Source of the DNA: Hemileia vastatrix
Lineage: Eukaryota; Basidiomycota; Pucciniomycetes; Pucciniales; Zaghouaniaceae
Assembly (NCBI GenBank): GCA_030280995.1
Contig: JASXTE010000044.1
Span: 62,001-126,000, forward strand
Direction: 5' to 3'
DNA: 64,000 nt
The notes below the pieces were generated by a model that did not search any database, had not been told where the DNA came from, and worked only from the letters and a program-made list of their open reading frames with translations. Within the stretch, counting starts at the first letter, position 1; each line of letters opens with the position of its first letter. Positions 24,301 to 35,700 of this stretch are shown piece by piece. The position numbers were made by a program, and so were the translations under genes.

Positions 24301-25584
24301 AATGAACTTCCAGTTACCAGTCGACTAACCAGTGTCACTTTTACATGTAAAACATGTGGTCTCAATTTGTTTGGTGGGTATAAACATCCTTCGGAACAAA
24401 AAATACTGCAACATCAGTCTCAAGTACATGTTTCCCCTTTTGACAAAATTAAAGGCCACAATAATAATAATAACAATGATAATAACAACTTTACCGACAA
24501 TGAGAACGAGAATGAAAATGAAAATGAAAACGACGACAACGACAACGACAACAATGATGCTGATTCTCAGAAAAAAAATACTGGCAACAGCAACGACTCC
24601 AATAATAATAACAATGATAGCAATCATCATCATAATCATCATCGTCGAGTGGTCAAAGTATGTGTAAGTGATTCTACTCGCGTAACAATGTCCAGCAGTA
24701 CTTCACAAGTTTATTCCACTGACCACAGAGTGAAAGGTGAACAGTGCCATGAACAACACGAACAACATCAACAACATCCACAACATCAACAACAACATCA
24801 TCCACAACAGTATGAAGCACATGAACAACATGAACAACAAAAAGAAAAGTCACATCAAGTCCTCATCAACAAAAGCAGCCAAATTGAAGATGAAGAAATG
24901 GACGAAAAATTCACTGCAAGTAACAACATTGAAGAGAAAAAGGATCAACTCACTCTCCAAGATAAAATTGGTCGCACTTCACTCACAAAGAATTTAAATG
25001 AAAAGGAAACTATTCTAGCGGTAAATGTAGGCAAAGTAATGTCAAGAGATTTGACCTGCTTTGACACTGTTAACCATATTAAATGTTACTCGGGTAGTAA
25101 AAGTTGTTCTTGTTATTGTTGTTGCCAACAGCATGGCCATCACCATCATCATGACCATGACCATTGCCATTATCGTCATTTTCATCTTCAACATCTTCAA
25201 CATCTTCACCATCTTCATCGTCTTGATGCACTCGCTAGCCTTCGTTTTGATCGTCATTCACCTGAAATTTGGAGTGAATCTCAATTCGCCCTAAATTCGA
25301 CATCTCGACTTTGTGCGAGTGATGGACTTGCATTTAAACGGACTCGAAGTAATTCGTATCCATCTGATAGTTGCAACAACATTTATTACCTTGATTCACT
25401 CGACGGTCTTTATGATCTGTCAAAGGTTAAATGTTCACCTCCTGGGATCCGCAGGTGTCGAAGTATTTCAAGTGTCCAGGATAACTTATGCATCCATCAA
25501 CATATCGATTTTACTGCTGCCTCCCAAACTCTTCAGGCTCTTCTAAGCCCAATTCGACATGCAAGTCAAGAGCTCCATTCGTAG
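15338..25584 (+). CDS. CAP-Gly domain protein with very long low-complexity C-terminal part
   Basis: Exons seen: 15338-15577, 17448-17580, 18379-18491, probably 19445-19501, and 19978-25584, with phases agreeing at each junction. The product is about 2,050 residues. A CAP-Gly domain spans residues 45-120: GERVAWINNGQPEFGIVRWIG in exon 1, then GSGDGRLDGRRYFTAKENFA and FLPLS in exon 2. FGIVRWIG and DG..G.RYF resemble the CAP-Gly repeats of CYLD, but no ubiquitin-hydrolase domain follows, so I do not call it CYLD. The canonical GKNDG tubulin-tail motif reads GSGDG. A Cys/His cluster follows (CLCHNCNHPCAHLC, then MCHFSRKPHAKLCC). The giant exon contains acidic runs (20403-20520, 20640-20730), Pro-8 (21270-21300), KKKAKAPNPP (about 22610) and NRPAPFPP (about 22908), a Thr tract (22320-22540), a His run (23598-23660), a C-x2-C-x18-H-x4-H motif (24346-24429), Asn, Gln and His tracts, and a Ser/Arg-rich tail. 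Family unknown; CAP-Gly proteins usually bind microtubule ends or signalling adaptors. Exact splicing at the fourth exon and at the 3' end is uncertain. Confidence 0.78.
15922..15948. repeat. TTCTG pentanucleotide microsatellite in the first CAP-Gly intron
   Basis: Five copies of TTCTG in tandem, intronic. A related degenerate TTCTA/TTCTG run lies at about 17279-17327 in the same intron. Confidence 0.85.
18762..18814. repeat. GTT trinucleotide repeat, intronic
   Basis: An interrupted run of GTT triplets in the intron after the 18379-18491 exon. Confidence 0.85.
19445..19501 (+). other. Possible 57-bp phase-0 cassette exon of the CAP-Gly gene
   Basis: After the acceptor CATGCATAG an open 19-codon segment (NDVTIFPSPGG, then RLHLHLNS) runs to a weak donor GTGTGG. 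Both flanking introns are phase 0, so including or skipping this exon keeps the frame. The encoded segment is Gly/His-rich, like its neighbours. The donor is poor, so it may be alternative or not used. Confidence 0.4.
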
Positions 25585-25822
25585 TCTCTTACATCTTTCT
25601 TTGACAGCATCTTGGACTTGTTCTCTTGTCGTTATTCGTCTTCCTCTTCCTCTACTTGTTCTCTACTTGTTCTACTTATTGGCTTGGTCTTTGCCTTCTT
25701 TCTCTTCTTCTTCTTTTTCTTCATCGCCATCCTCTCCATCTCTTCTCGGTCTCCTCCCTCTTCGTCTCACTTGATCTTCGCCCTTTTGGTCCGTGTTCTG
25801 GTTGCTCATTTCCTGAAACAAG

Positions 25823-26965
25823 TAAAAGCTCATTCCATGAGGAATTCTTTGTTGCGACACATGGTCCCTACTTGCAGTTGCAAGGCAAGTAATTAGTCTT
25901 CTTCTTTGTCACCTCTTTGTGCCTTCTTTTAATTTGCCTGCTGGTTCAACCCGTGCTTTCTTCTGTTAACCCCATGAAAGTATCTTTTGCAAACTTACAT
26001 CCATACTTTGTATCTTTTTGTCTTTTTGTCTTTGACTCTCGTTGTTTTCTTTTTGCTGCACACATTGATAACATTTTATTCGCTCTTTCTCTGCCTTTTT
26101 CTCTATCTTTTTCTTTTTCTCTTCACTCTCTCTTCGTATCTCTGACCGTTTTGTGCCTTCATATTGTTTTGTGTCTTTTTTCATTAGTTTTCCCCTTAAT
26201 TCTACCCCATACACTTGTCATTCTTTCATTGCACTGATTCGAGTACACTGAATGTCATTCTGTGTAACATAGTTCATCTTGTTCATCTTGTTCATCTCGT
26301 TGAGAATTTACTCGTTCAAGTTGACCTTTTATCTCGAGAAATGGTGAATTACCCTCTGATCTACTTGGTGAGGTTTTTTCTTTTCCTTTTATTTGCTCTT
26401 TCGGACGGCCGTTTTTCCTTTTTCCTTTTTCCTCCTTCCTTTTGGTCTTTTTCTTTCATCTTCTTCCTTCTTCCTTCACTTTGCTTTACTTTCTCTTTTC
26501 CTCTCTGCCACTTGACACATGGCGAGCACACGCTCAGTCAAAAAGAGGCGAAAAAGAAAAGAACAAAAGCAAGTCAAGTGTCGAATTACTCCTCTCGAGG
26601 ATATGTTTCATTTGTTCAGTGCTTTATTTCCATACTAAATAATCTAATAGAGAAAGAGAAAGACCAGACAATTGGCTACTCTTCCAAGTGGACTTGTTAT
26701 TCGAACGCATTTTCTTCTTTCAGCGTTAATTGAGTGCATTCAATGAAAAGAGTGCAATTCGATTTGCTCTTTCTCAAACCCTGATGCCAGTTCTAGTAGA
26801 AAATCACGTGGCCGATTGAATAAGCTCCTTGTTTCCCTTTACGACATTCCTGAAATGCAGCACCTCGTTTCATTGTCAATTCCTCCCTTCCGGTCTTGAC
26901 TTGTTTTGTGAGTAGAACTGATAGTTCCTCTGATATTACGAGAATAGCAAAAGAATAGAACATGT

Positions 26966-27006
<41 letters not shown>

Positions 27007-27478
27007 GAAGAGAAAAAAAAACAAAAAAGACCATTGAGTTGACCAAGAGGACACAGTTGACCAATTGACCGAGTGACCAGTTGACCACTTGATTTAGTAA
27101 CTCGGTGATTCTGTGTGTTCTAACTGTGAAGTTTGTGCCGTTGTTCACTTCACTCTGTCCGTCCTTGAACATCTCCAGCTCACCACGCATCTGATGCTAT
27201 CGAGTGAAAGAGGGTATAAAAGTTAAACTCAGTCCCATATCCACCGAAAGTCACTTTGGTTGACAATTAATGGATTCCTTGGCTCACCCTGTCAGCTGAA
27301 CTTACTCTTTCACTGTTCAAAGTACCATGTGAATTTTCATGGAAAAATATGCCAGGCTGAACCTTATGTTTACTTCCTTCCGAATACGATACCGACAGGA
27401 GAATATTTGATCCATTTACATGGTGCACCTCTGATGGGTGAATCAGTGACACAATCACAAATGCAATTATTATACTAG
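25823..27478 (+). other. Candidate 3' exons downstream of the CAP-Gly stop codon
   Basis: Three open segments with fair splice signals lie on the same strand. (1) 25823 or 25829 to 25884 or 25888, encoding SSFHEEFFVATHGPYLQLQ, with a GC donor (CAAG|GCAAGT) or a GTAATT donor. (2) About 26240 or 26272 to 26368, encoding VENLLVQVDLLSREMVNYPL, ending in a good donor TTG|GTGAGG. (3) About 27296 to the stop at 27476-27478, encoding FHGKICQAEPYVYFLPNTIP and further residues, after acceptor CCTGTCAG. The phases are compatible with one another and with a weak donor TC|GTAGTC at 25581 that would bypass the TAG at 25582. They could instead form a separate gene or be chance. I do not recognise the peptide. 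Confidence 0.35.
26969..27002. repeat. CA dinucleotide microsatellite
   Basis: Seventeen uninterrupted AC units, followed by a purine tract. Noncoding. Confidence 0.95.
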
Positions 27479-27554
27479 TTTAAAGGGAATGACGTTTGAA
27501 AAGGGAAAAAAATAATCTGAGTGAATGTTGTCTTCCTTTTTAACTTGCACTGAC

Positions 27555-27636
27555 AATAAAAGTCGCCCAAAGGTCCGAATTGGGTGAATATAGAAACACT
27601 TTTCACCTCAACAAATTCACTTTGGGCTATTTTATT
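27555..27636. terminator. Convergent poly(A) signals: AATAAA on + and on -
   Basis: A plus-strand AATAAA lies at 27555-27560 and a minus-strand AATAAA (TTTATT on +) at 27631-27636. This is a plausible end point for the plus-strand transcript unit that starts at 15.3 kb and for a minus-strand unit coming from the right. The hexamers are common in AT-rich DNA, so the pairing is suggestive only. Confidence 0.4.
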
Positions 27637-29098
27637 CAATTGACAGTGTGTATGTGTATGTGAATTTCCTTGATGTCTCCAACATTGGATGTTAACAATT
27701 TAACCGTTTGACTGTTGAATTTATTCGCATCCTGGTCGTGTGCGTGGAAATGAGGGACAAAGTGATGCAGGAAAAACATCCCAGGGAAAAAGAGAAAAAT
27801 GTAAAAAGGCAAAAAGCAAAGAGGAAAAAAGAATTTTACACACATTGACATCAATATCTTTATCACGTTCACAACGGTGGACAATGTATTTGGTAAAAAT
27901 TTCATCATTCATCCTATTTATTCAAGTCCATTCCATTTGGCCCATTGTCAAATGAAGATGTACTCCTCCTTGTTTTATCTGTTATTTCTGTTTCTCCTTG
28001 ACACGAGGAAAAAAAATTATCCTTCTGTCTTTTCTCATTCAATTTGAATGTCAAATGCAATCAATTGACCAAAATGTGAACATTTCATTAGAAGCGATTC
28101 CTGTTAAAAGGCTATTCTGTGTCTATTACTGAGAGAGGAAAAGAAGATAGAGAGAAAGAGAGAATACCTTGGCAATCCAAATGCCCGAAAATGCCCGAAC
28201 TGTGAGTATTATTTCTTTGCTCGAGCTAATTAAGTTGTCAGTAGAAGACACAGTTGAAATTGCACTTGGACGGCGGCGAGAAAGAAGTAAGAAAAGGAAG
28301 GAAAAAGTAAGAAAAGGCAAGGAGAAGAAGCAAGGAGAAACTGGAATACGTAAGAAAAGGCAGACAAGAGTAAAGGACAAGCAGAATTAAGGCAAAAGGC
28401 CAAATAAGATGTAAGCTGTGGAGGAATTCACCCTGGGCAAGGGTTGGTCCGAAGAAAAGAGGTCAGCGCCAGAACGCCAGAACTTCAGGAAGAGCCGAAG
28501 AGGCAAAAGAGCCGATCAGGGCAACTCGATGTCACGAAAGAAGAAAGAGTAGAATGAGGAAAAAGAACAGAGAAGAAGGAAAAAGAAGGAAGAAGAAGGA
28601 AGAAGTAAAAGATGCTTCCTTTTTCCTCGTCCATTATGCGCAAGTTCACGGACAGTTTGGACCAAATCGACAGAACAAATCTTTAACTGTTCTTTTGTTC
28701 TTCCTGTTATATTCTTTGGACTTGTTCTTTCGGCTCCTTTTATTCTCTTAGTTGTGACTGTACTTTTGCTCTTTCTCTCACTCACTTTTACTTATCTTAT
28801 TCTTCTCTTATTCTTCTCTTGCACTTCCTTATTGCATGCTTGGCTCAGCCACTTACTTGGGGACTTGGAGATGGCCTTGATTTGATGAGCAGCTGAAACC
28901 GCCAATTACTGGAGCATTCACAAGCATGAATTTTGTAAATGATCAGCCCTAACTACACGTAGACACTTTATGTTCTAGAAGTCAACCCTCCACACCGCTA
29001 AAGACTAAATGACTAAATGGCTAAATGACTGAATGACGTAACGAGACACAACTGAGCTTCACTAAAAGTCAAATAATATTACATTGTGTCTTTCTCTC

Positions 29099-29350
29099 TC
29101 ATTCTCTCTCATTCAGTCTTTCTCTTCCTATTCCTTTCTGTCTCTGTGAATTTTTCTTCTTTTTCATCTTTTCATTCTTTTGTTCTCTTTTTCTCTTTTT
29201 CTCTTTTTTCCCTTTTTTCCTCTTTGCCTTTTCCCTTCTCTCTTTTCCCTTTCTATCCGCTTCATCATCTTCATCATCTTCATCATAATTCAACATTTCA
29301 CCACAAATAGTTGAAAAAAAGAAACCGATACAAAGTCCAAGTAATTTCAT
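29099..29350 (-). CDS. Hypothetical small charged protein with signal-peptide-like start
   Basis: An 83-codon minus-strand frame begins MKLLGLCIGFFFSTICG, a Lys then a 15-residue hydrophobic core, resembling a cleavable signal peptide. It continues with an acidic patch (NYDEDDEDDEAD), then a long Lys/Arg/Glu tail that is simply the translation of a purine tract. A good acceptor (TTTCCAG near 29392) lies 40 bp upstream of the ATG, so this could be the first coding exon of a spliced gene with an intron at TGTG|GTGAAA. The tail is low-complexity and the family is unknown; a chance frame is quite possible. Confidence 0.25.
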   Translation of the reverse strand: MKLLGLCIGFFFSTICGEMLNYDEDDEDDEADRKGKERREKAKRKKGKKEKKRKREQKNEKMKKKKNSQRQKGIGRERLNERE

Positions 29351-32300
29351 CGTAAAAAGTTTCAACTGCCAATGAGATTTGAAAAGATGACCTGGAAAGA
29401 CAGTCAATTACAATTACACAGGCTTTCAACTGTCAATGGAGTCAAAATTCATGCTTGATATTTCTCACATTTTTCCTTTTTTCCTTTTTTCACTTTTTCC
29501 TTTGGTCCAGTTGAATGCATGGGCATTCTTCGCATTCAACACACACAAATTACGAGAATGCATGAAGCATCTGCATCGTCAAAAATGTCTTTTGACTGTA
29601 TACAAGAAAGAAAATAACTTAAGTGAATGAGAACTCTTCTTGTCTTTCTTTTCAACTGTTAAATCAATTCCTTCTCTCAACTTTTGGAAAATGCACTTTA
29701 ATTTGAATATTGATTGATGAGCAAGAGGAATTTTCATACCCACTGTATAACAGCAAGTTTCCCAGTGTCACCAAGTGTCACCATTGGTCCACATTGGCTT
29801 TGGACAAAAAGAACAAACAAATGATAATGTGTACAAGATTGTTGAAAAAGAATCGCCTCGTCTCATCTCATACAAAAATCAGATTGTTTATTTATCACAA
29901 AAAAAGAGGAGGAAACATTCAGAGGAAACATTCAGATGAATCTTCTGCTGCTACTGAAGTACATCTAAACAACTATCGCACGAAAAACTTGATTGAATTG
30001 ATTCAAGTGACATCAAATAGATGCAATGAAAAGTTTTCATCAATTAACACTAATTGCAACATGAAATTTGCATTACCTACCAATTAGATGCAGAGTAAGT
30101 TGATTCCATTGTGCATCCTTACCTGTGATACCTTTGGTCGATTGCATAGGGAAGTAAGAGAGACACGCAACAGTGATACTGATGCAGATGAAGGAAAGAA
30201 AAAAAAAGATAGAAACCAGACAAAACGAGAGAGAAAATAAGAGAATAAGAGAATAAGAGAAAAGGATGACAAGAGAGACTACATTCATCAATGAAAGAAC
30301 AGAAGGATGAAACTGAAATTGAGTCACTCGCTCCGAGAAACACCTGGTATCCTCTTGTGAATGAGCAAAAATTACTAACAACAAAAAGAATCAGAGACAA
30401 TTTGAAGAAGGAAGAAGTATCCAACTTGACGCGCAATGACAAAAGGGATGATTTCTCATGTGACTTTTATTCAGGTCACATTTCACTTTGTACAGTAAAA
30501 CATTCACATGGCCAAACATACACGGGACATGCAAAAAGGATAAATAGAAACAGAACGATACAACTAAAAAATTGCAACACGAACAAATATTTCTTTAAGT
30601 TCAATGGAAAACAGACAAATGGAAAGAATGACACAGGAAAAGGAGAGAAAGAAAAAAAGGGTGAATGAGGAAAAAGGAAAAAAGGAAAAAGAGGAAAGGG
30701 AAAGAAAAGAAGAAGAAAGAAGTAAAGAAAAAAAGTACGCAGCACAAAAAGAACATTTCAACAACTACAACTGACTGAAATGCCAATGTACAAGATGATG
30801 AAGATGATGAAGATGTCGAGGAGGAAACTCTTTACTCGTATCACAATGTCATGAATGCAATACAACTTACATAACATCTAATACAAACTGTAAAGTTGCA
30901 TTATACACAGTTAATTCCCTCGTGTACTTTGACATGAAAACTAAGTCATGTTCAACTACTTACCTGTTTCAATATACACACCCATCACCTTGTGATACAA
31001 GAAAGAACTTTGCAATCAATGAACATTTTGCATTTTCAGCTGGAAAAATACTTTACATCTAACGACAAGAAAATTCAACATCAAAGTCAATCAAGATAAA
31101 ATATTTCAGTTGCCGCAAGTTAAAAATAACTCTGTAAGTAATCTCTTCCCTTCAACACAAGGCAAACAATTTAAATGGACAATTTACACAATTCAATTCA
31201 ATTCAATTTAATTTTTCTTTTCCTTTTTTTTCTGGATAAAAAACAATTTGCCGAGTTCTGCTGTTTGTAACTGAAATTTGTTCTCGATGAACTTTTTCTC
31301 TCCTCTTTTCGCAGATGTTTTTTAAATGTTCAAAGCCTTTTCAAAATCGTCTCAACTGTACAATATTGGTCGATGGTGTAATTGATTGTTGAAAGGGGGA
31401 AGAAAAAGTTAAATTGCCCATTCAATCAGTCAACCGTATCAAAGTTAATTGTAGTCAATATACTTTTTCGGATGTCACTTTATTGGACCAAATGTTCTAA
31501 ATGTTCCAAATGTTCCAAATTCTCCTAATGTTCTCCTTGCTGGGTTACAAAGATGCAATTAACATGAAATAACATCGATTGGCTTGGACATCCGACTTTA
31601 TTTGTATCAGTGGTAGTGAGTCGCACCATCACAGCGTCAAATCGTCAGAACATCCAAGCATCCAAGCATCAGAACATACACAACATCACAGCATCACCCG
31701 AGCATCATCAGGGCAGCATCAAAGCATCACAGCATTATTGTTTATAAAGTCAATTAGATGCCACATAAGTGAACTCGCTGATCGAGCAGACACTATGGAC
31801 ATCAGTGTGCACTTGTAGACTCAGTGAACTTGTTGTTGATTGTTGCGATGAGCAAACTGGTCTCTTTGACAAGGTTAACTGCATCAAAGGTCACACCGTT
31901 ACATTCACCATCCTGTATCACTAACAGTATTGAGTATTGAACATTGAACATTGAGCATTCAGTAGAGACTGGGTATTTCCATTCCTCTCGGTTGGTCATT
32001 TCGATCAATCATTAATGTTTGTCATGGTTATGCCATCAATGTCTATGTTGATGTTGATGTGAATGTGAATCGTCTTGTCGGTCTTTTTTTCGACTCGACT
32101 CAGTGAAAAGACATTTGGACGAAAGAGAAAAAGTGAAAAGAAAAAGAACAACAAAAAAAAGAAAAAAAGAAAAGACAAAAAATGACTGGATTGACTCGCA
32201 TTTGTGAGTTTATTGTTGCCTTTCTTTGTACTGTGTTCAAGAGTATGTGAAAATAATGGACGCACAGCAAATTGAACAACTGAAGGGAAATAAGAAGGAA

Positions 32301-32692
32301 AAATAGAGAGAAGAAGAAGAAGAAACTACACAAAAAGAAAACAAGAAACTGCCCAAGTGATCTCCGTGCCAAATCAAGTGTAAAAGGTGTACGATTGACA
32401 AGATGGTTCTTTACCTGAACTCGAAATGTAATCGGTGTTCAAGTGAGAAAAAAACACTGCTCGTCAAGGAAAAAGAAGAAAGCGATGAAAGCGAAAGAAA
32501 CCAGAAGAAGAAAACTTCGCCTAATGGAGCAAAAAGAATGAGAAGCAATTAATTCGTGGCACAAACCAATAGATTACCTCGTGGTACATTAGGTCACGGA
32601 GTGAAGACAGGTTCTATGGTTGTAGACCTGCTATTCGAATTAAGCAACTCGAAGGCCAAGTGAAGCATCGTCAGACTAACACACATACACAC

Positions 32693-32738
32693 ACACCGAA
32701 TCACCGAATCACCAAATCACAGAATCGTCGAATCACAC
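32693..32738. repeat. Degenerate ACCGAATC tandem repeat, 8-bp unit
   Basis: About five head-to-tail copies of ACCGAATC with substitutions (ACCAAATC, ACAGAATC, GTCGAATC). Noncoding. Confidence 0.75.
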
Positions 32739-35700
32739 TCTAACACAAGGACACGAGAAAACTAACAGATATATACATTCACCACACGGTGAAATCAGTG
32801 CAATCGAAGGGGAAAAAAGAAAAAGAGCAAACGCTAAAGACGCAACTCGACACTGTCAAGTGATTTAGCCATTTGTAATTTCATTGTTTCTCTGGCAAGT
32901 CTTTGCCATCCTTGTTGATTGTTGTTAGATGAATAATGTTGTATGCCAGCAAATACACAAATTCACAGATACACAAATACAAGTATACAAGTATACAAGA
33001 ATACACAAGTACACGAACACATACAGTGACAAAGTAAATTAACACTGACTAAGAAGAAGAAATTTGTTGAAGAGACTTAAATAAATGTTCACACGCCACA
33101 AAGAAGACAGGAAGGACAAAACAGGCCTGGATAAAGAGAGAAAAAGAATAAAGAGAGAGAGAGAGAGACATAACAGACAACATTGAGAACACATTGAGAA
33201 CAGACACACATTCATACTCCAACAGACAAAGAGGGACAAAGTTAACTACGCACATCATCTTCTCTCATCTTCTCTCATCTGCTCTCATTTGCTCTCATCT
33301 GCTCTCATCTCCTCCAACAGGACAAAATACTACAAACAAGGTTATACACTGAACAAGTGTACAACAACTGTACAACAACTGTACAACTGTGAAAGAAGAC
33401 AAGAAAATTAATAGACTCACACTTACCCTAGATTATGACAAATTTGGTTAAAACAACAAACAAAGCACGCCAGAGGTAAAGATTTGAATTTGAAAAAATT
33501 TATTAACCGAATACATACACACTGTTTGAGGCACTAATTTTTGAGACAATCGTTTAATATAATACTTTGTCTATGTTTAATTTGATACTGTTATTAATTG
33601 AATTAATTGAATTAATTGTGGTACCGTTGATTGCAGTGAAGAATTGTTTATCAAAAGAGAAAGAAAATAGAAAAGACACAGAACAGACAAACAGAGTGAA
33701 CATTTAAAAGAGTTAAACAGTTAAACAGTGAACAATTTTACTTTTTACTTTGAAGAATAAGAAAAATTAAGTTACAAGTTGGTGAGAAGAATGATTAAAT
33801 CGTTAAATATTGCACAAATTCATCTTTTAACTCAACTGATTACAGACCAAGAGAATAAAAAATTAATTATAATGACAAAGAAGAAATAAGAACTTACTTG
33901 ATACAAAGTGAGATTGATTGGACAAGTTGAAGGATGAAGAAGAGAAAAAAGATAAAATAGAAGAGAAAAGAAAGAAAAACAGTGAATACAGTGAATACAG
34001 AACACGAAATACACGAAATACACAGAACACCTCAGACACCTCACAGAACTTACACACACTGACAATGACACAATTAAGAATAAAACAACATTTCTCCTTT
34101 AATTCCACTAATCAAGTGCCTTGAACATTCAAAGTTACAATTAAATCACCGATTGTCACTTTACACAGACACAAGAACAGATTCAGGAGAATAAAATCAT
34201 TGATTAAAATATTAACGAAAGTGCAATGAGTCTGTTGAATGATTATCATGCGAGTTAATCCGATGGACGGAATCCCATGCGACGGGGTGAAATTTAAATT
34301 GAGTTCTGTTATTTCGTGAAAAATTTTCAGTCCAAAAATATCGCCTCGAGTGTTGACCTGGAAGAAGAAGAAGAAAAACTAAGGCAAAAGGAAAAGTGAA
34401 AGAGAAAATTACCAAATGTATGAAGAAGTTAAAGTCCTACAGGTGAAACGAGTACATTAAAATACCAAGAACACAGAAACAGACATGAATCAAGCGTGTA
34501 ATATGGCGAAAAAATGGAGAAAAGAATAAAAGAATAAAAGAATAAAAGAAATATCGACAAGTACAAAAGTTCACAAGGTGAAGAAAGGAAAAATGAGAAA
34601 TGCACAAACGGATAAATTGAGAAAATTGAGAAAATACAGAAAACAGAGAAAATGGAGAAAATGGTGAAATGGAAAAATGGCAAAATGGCGAAAGAGGAAA
34701 AGAGGAAAGACGAAAAAGCACGAATGAAATTCTTGAGACTTTTTTATGGAGATTGTACCAAGAGTGATATTGAGAGTTCATCATTCATTCCAACGGTAAG
34801 AATTAACTTTAATCATCGGAGACGTCTGACTTGCAGTCGAGACAAGGTCCAGTGAAGAAGCAAAGAAGCAAAGAGCAAAGAAGAGAAAGAGAAAGAGAGA
34901 AAGAGAGAGTATAAAAGTGAAGAAGAGAACAAGTTGAGAAGTTCAACTTGAGCTCGGTGCAAGAGAACCAGAACTCGCACTGCAAGCCGAACAGGATCCG
35001 TTGCACAAAGTAAGCTTACTTCATGGTAAGTCAGTTGAGTTGATGGTCATTACAGTTCCATCAAGTGTACACTTTGCCGTGCAATGATTTGAGTTAACGG
35101 TCCTGATTTCTTACTTGATTTAGTTGAGGAGTTGTCTCCCAGTCTCTCTTTATTTCTCTCTTTCTCTCTGTAGATCTCGGGTTCTTGCTTTCTTTTTCTC
35201 TTTCCTGCTGACTCTTTGGCCTAACTCTGATTCCAAATTCATTAGCAAATTATACCGATGATCTCTTGTACCCTGCATCAATTGCCAACTCGAATTTGGG
35301 AATTTCGGTGGATCGAGCACAAGCTTAAGCTGCTTTTTCCTCTTTCCTCTTTCTTCCCTTCTTTCTTCCCTCCTTTCTTCCCTTCTTTCAGCTGTATTTT
35401 CTATCTTTCTTCACTGTCTTCACCGTCTTTCCTCTCTTTTCTGTCCTTTCTCTCTTCCTTTCCTTTCCTCTTCCCCTTCCTCTTCCTCTTTCCTGTTTCT
35501 TTGGTCCACTTGTTCTATTTCCTTGTTCTTCACTCCAATCTCCCAATTCTCCTCTTCTTCTCTTCTTTTCTCATCCTCTTCTTCTCTTTTCTCCTCTTTC
35601 CAAGATGCAGCAAAGGTGATTTTATGATCGCCAGCAACAACACATGAATAATTCACCAGGGTCAATTGTACCTTTTTCTTGACTTTTATCTCTATCTTCG

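Noticed and set aside
24325..24667. Met/Ile/Thr-rich open frames on both strands over 24.3-24.7 kb
   Set aside because: Alternative-frame shadows of the Asn/Asp-rich coding repeat.
15338..25584. Assignment of the CAP-Gly gene to CYLD
   Set aside because: Only the CAP-Gly wording matches; no ubiquitin-specific protease Cys or His box is present, and the protein is far longer and of different composition.
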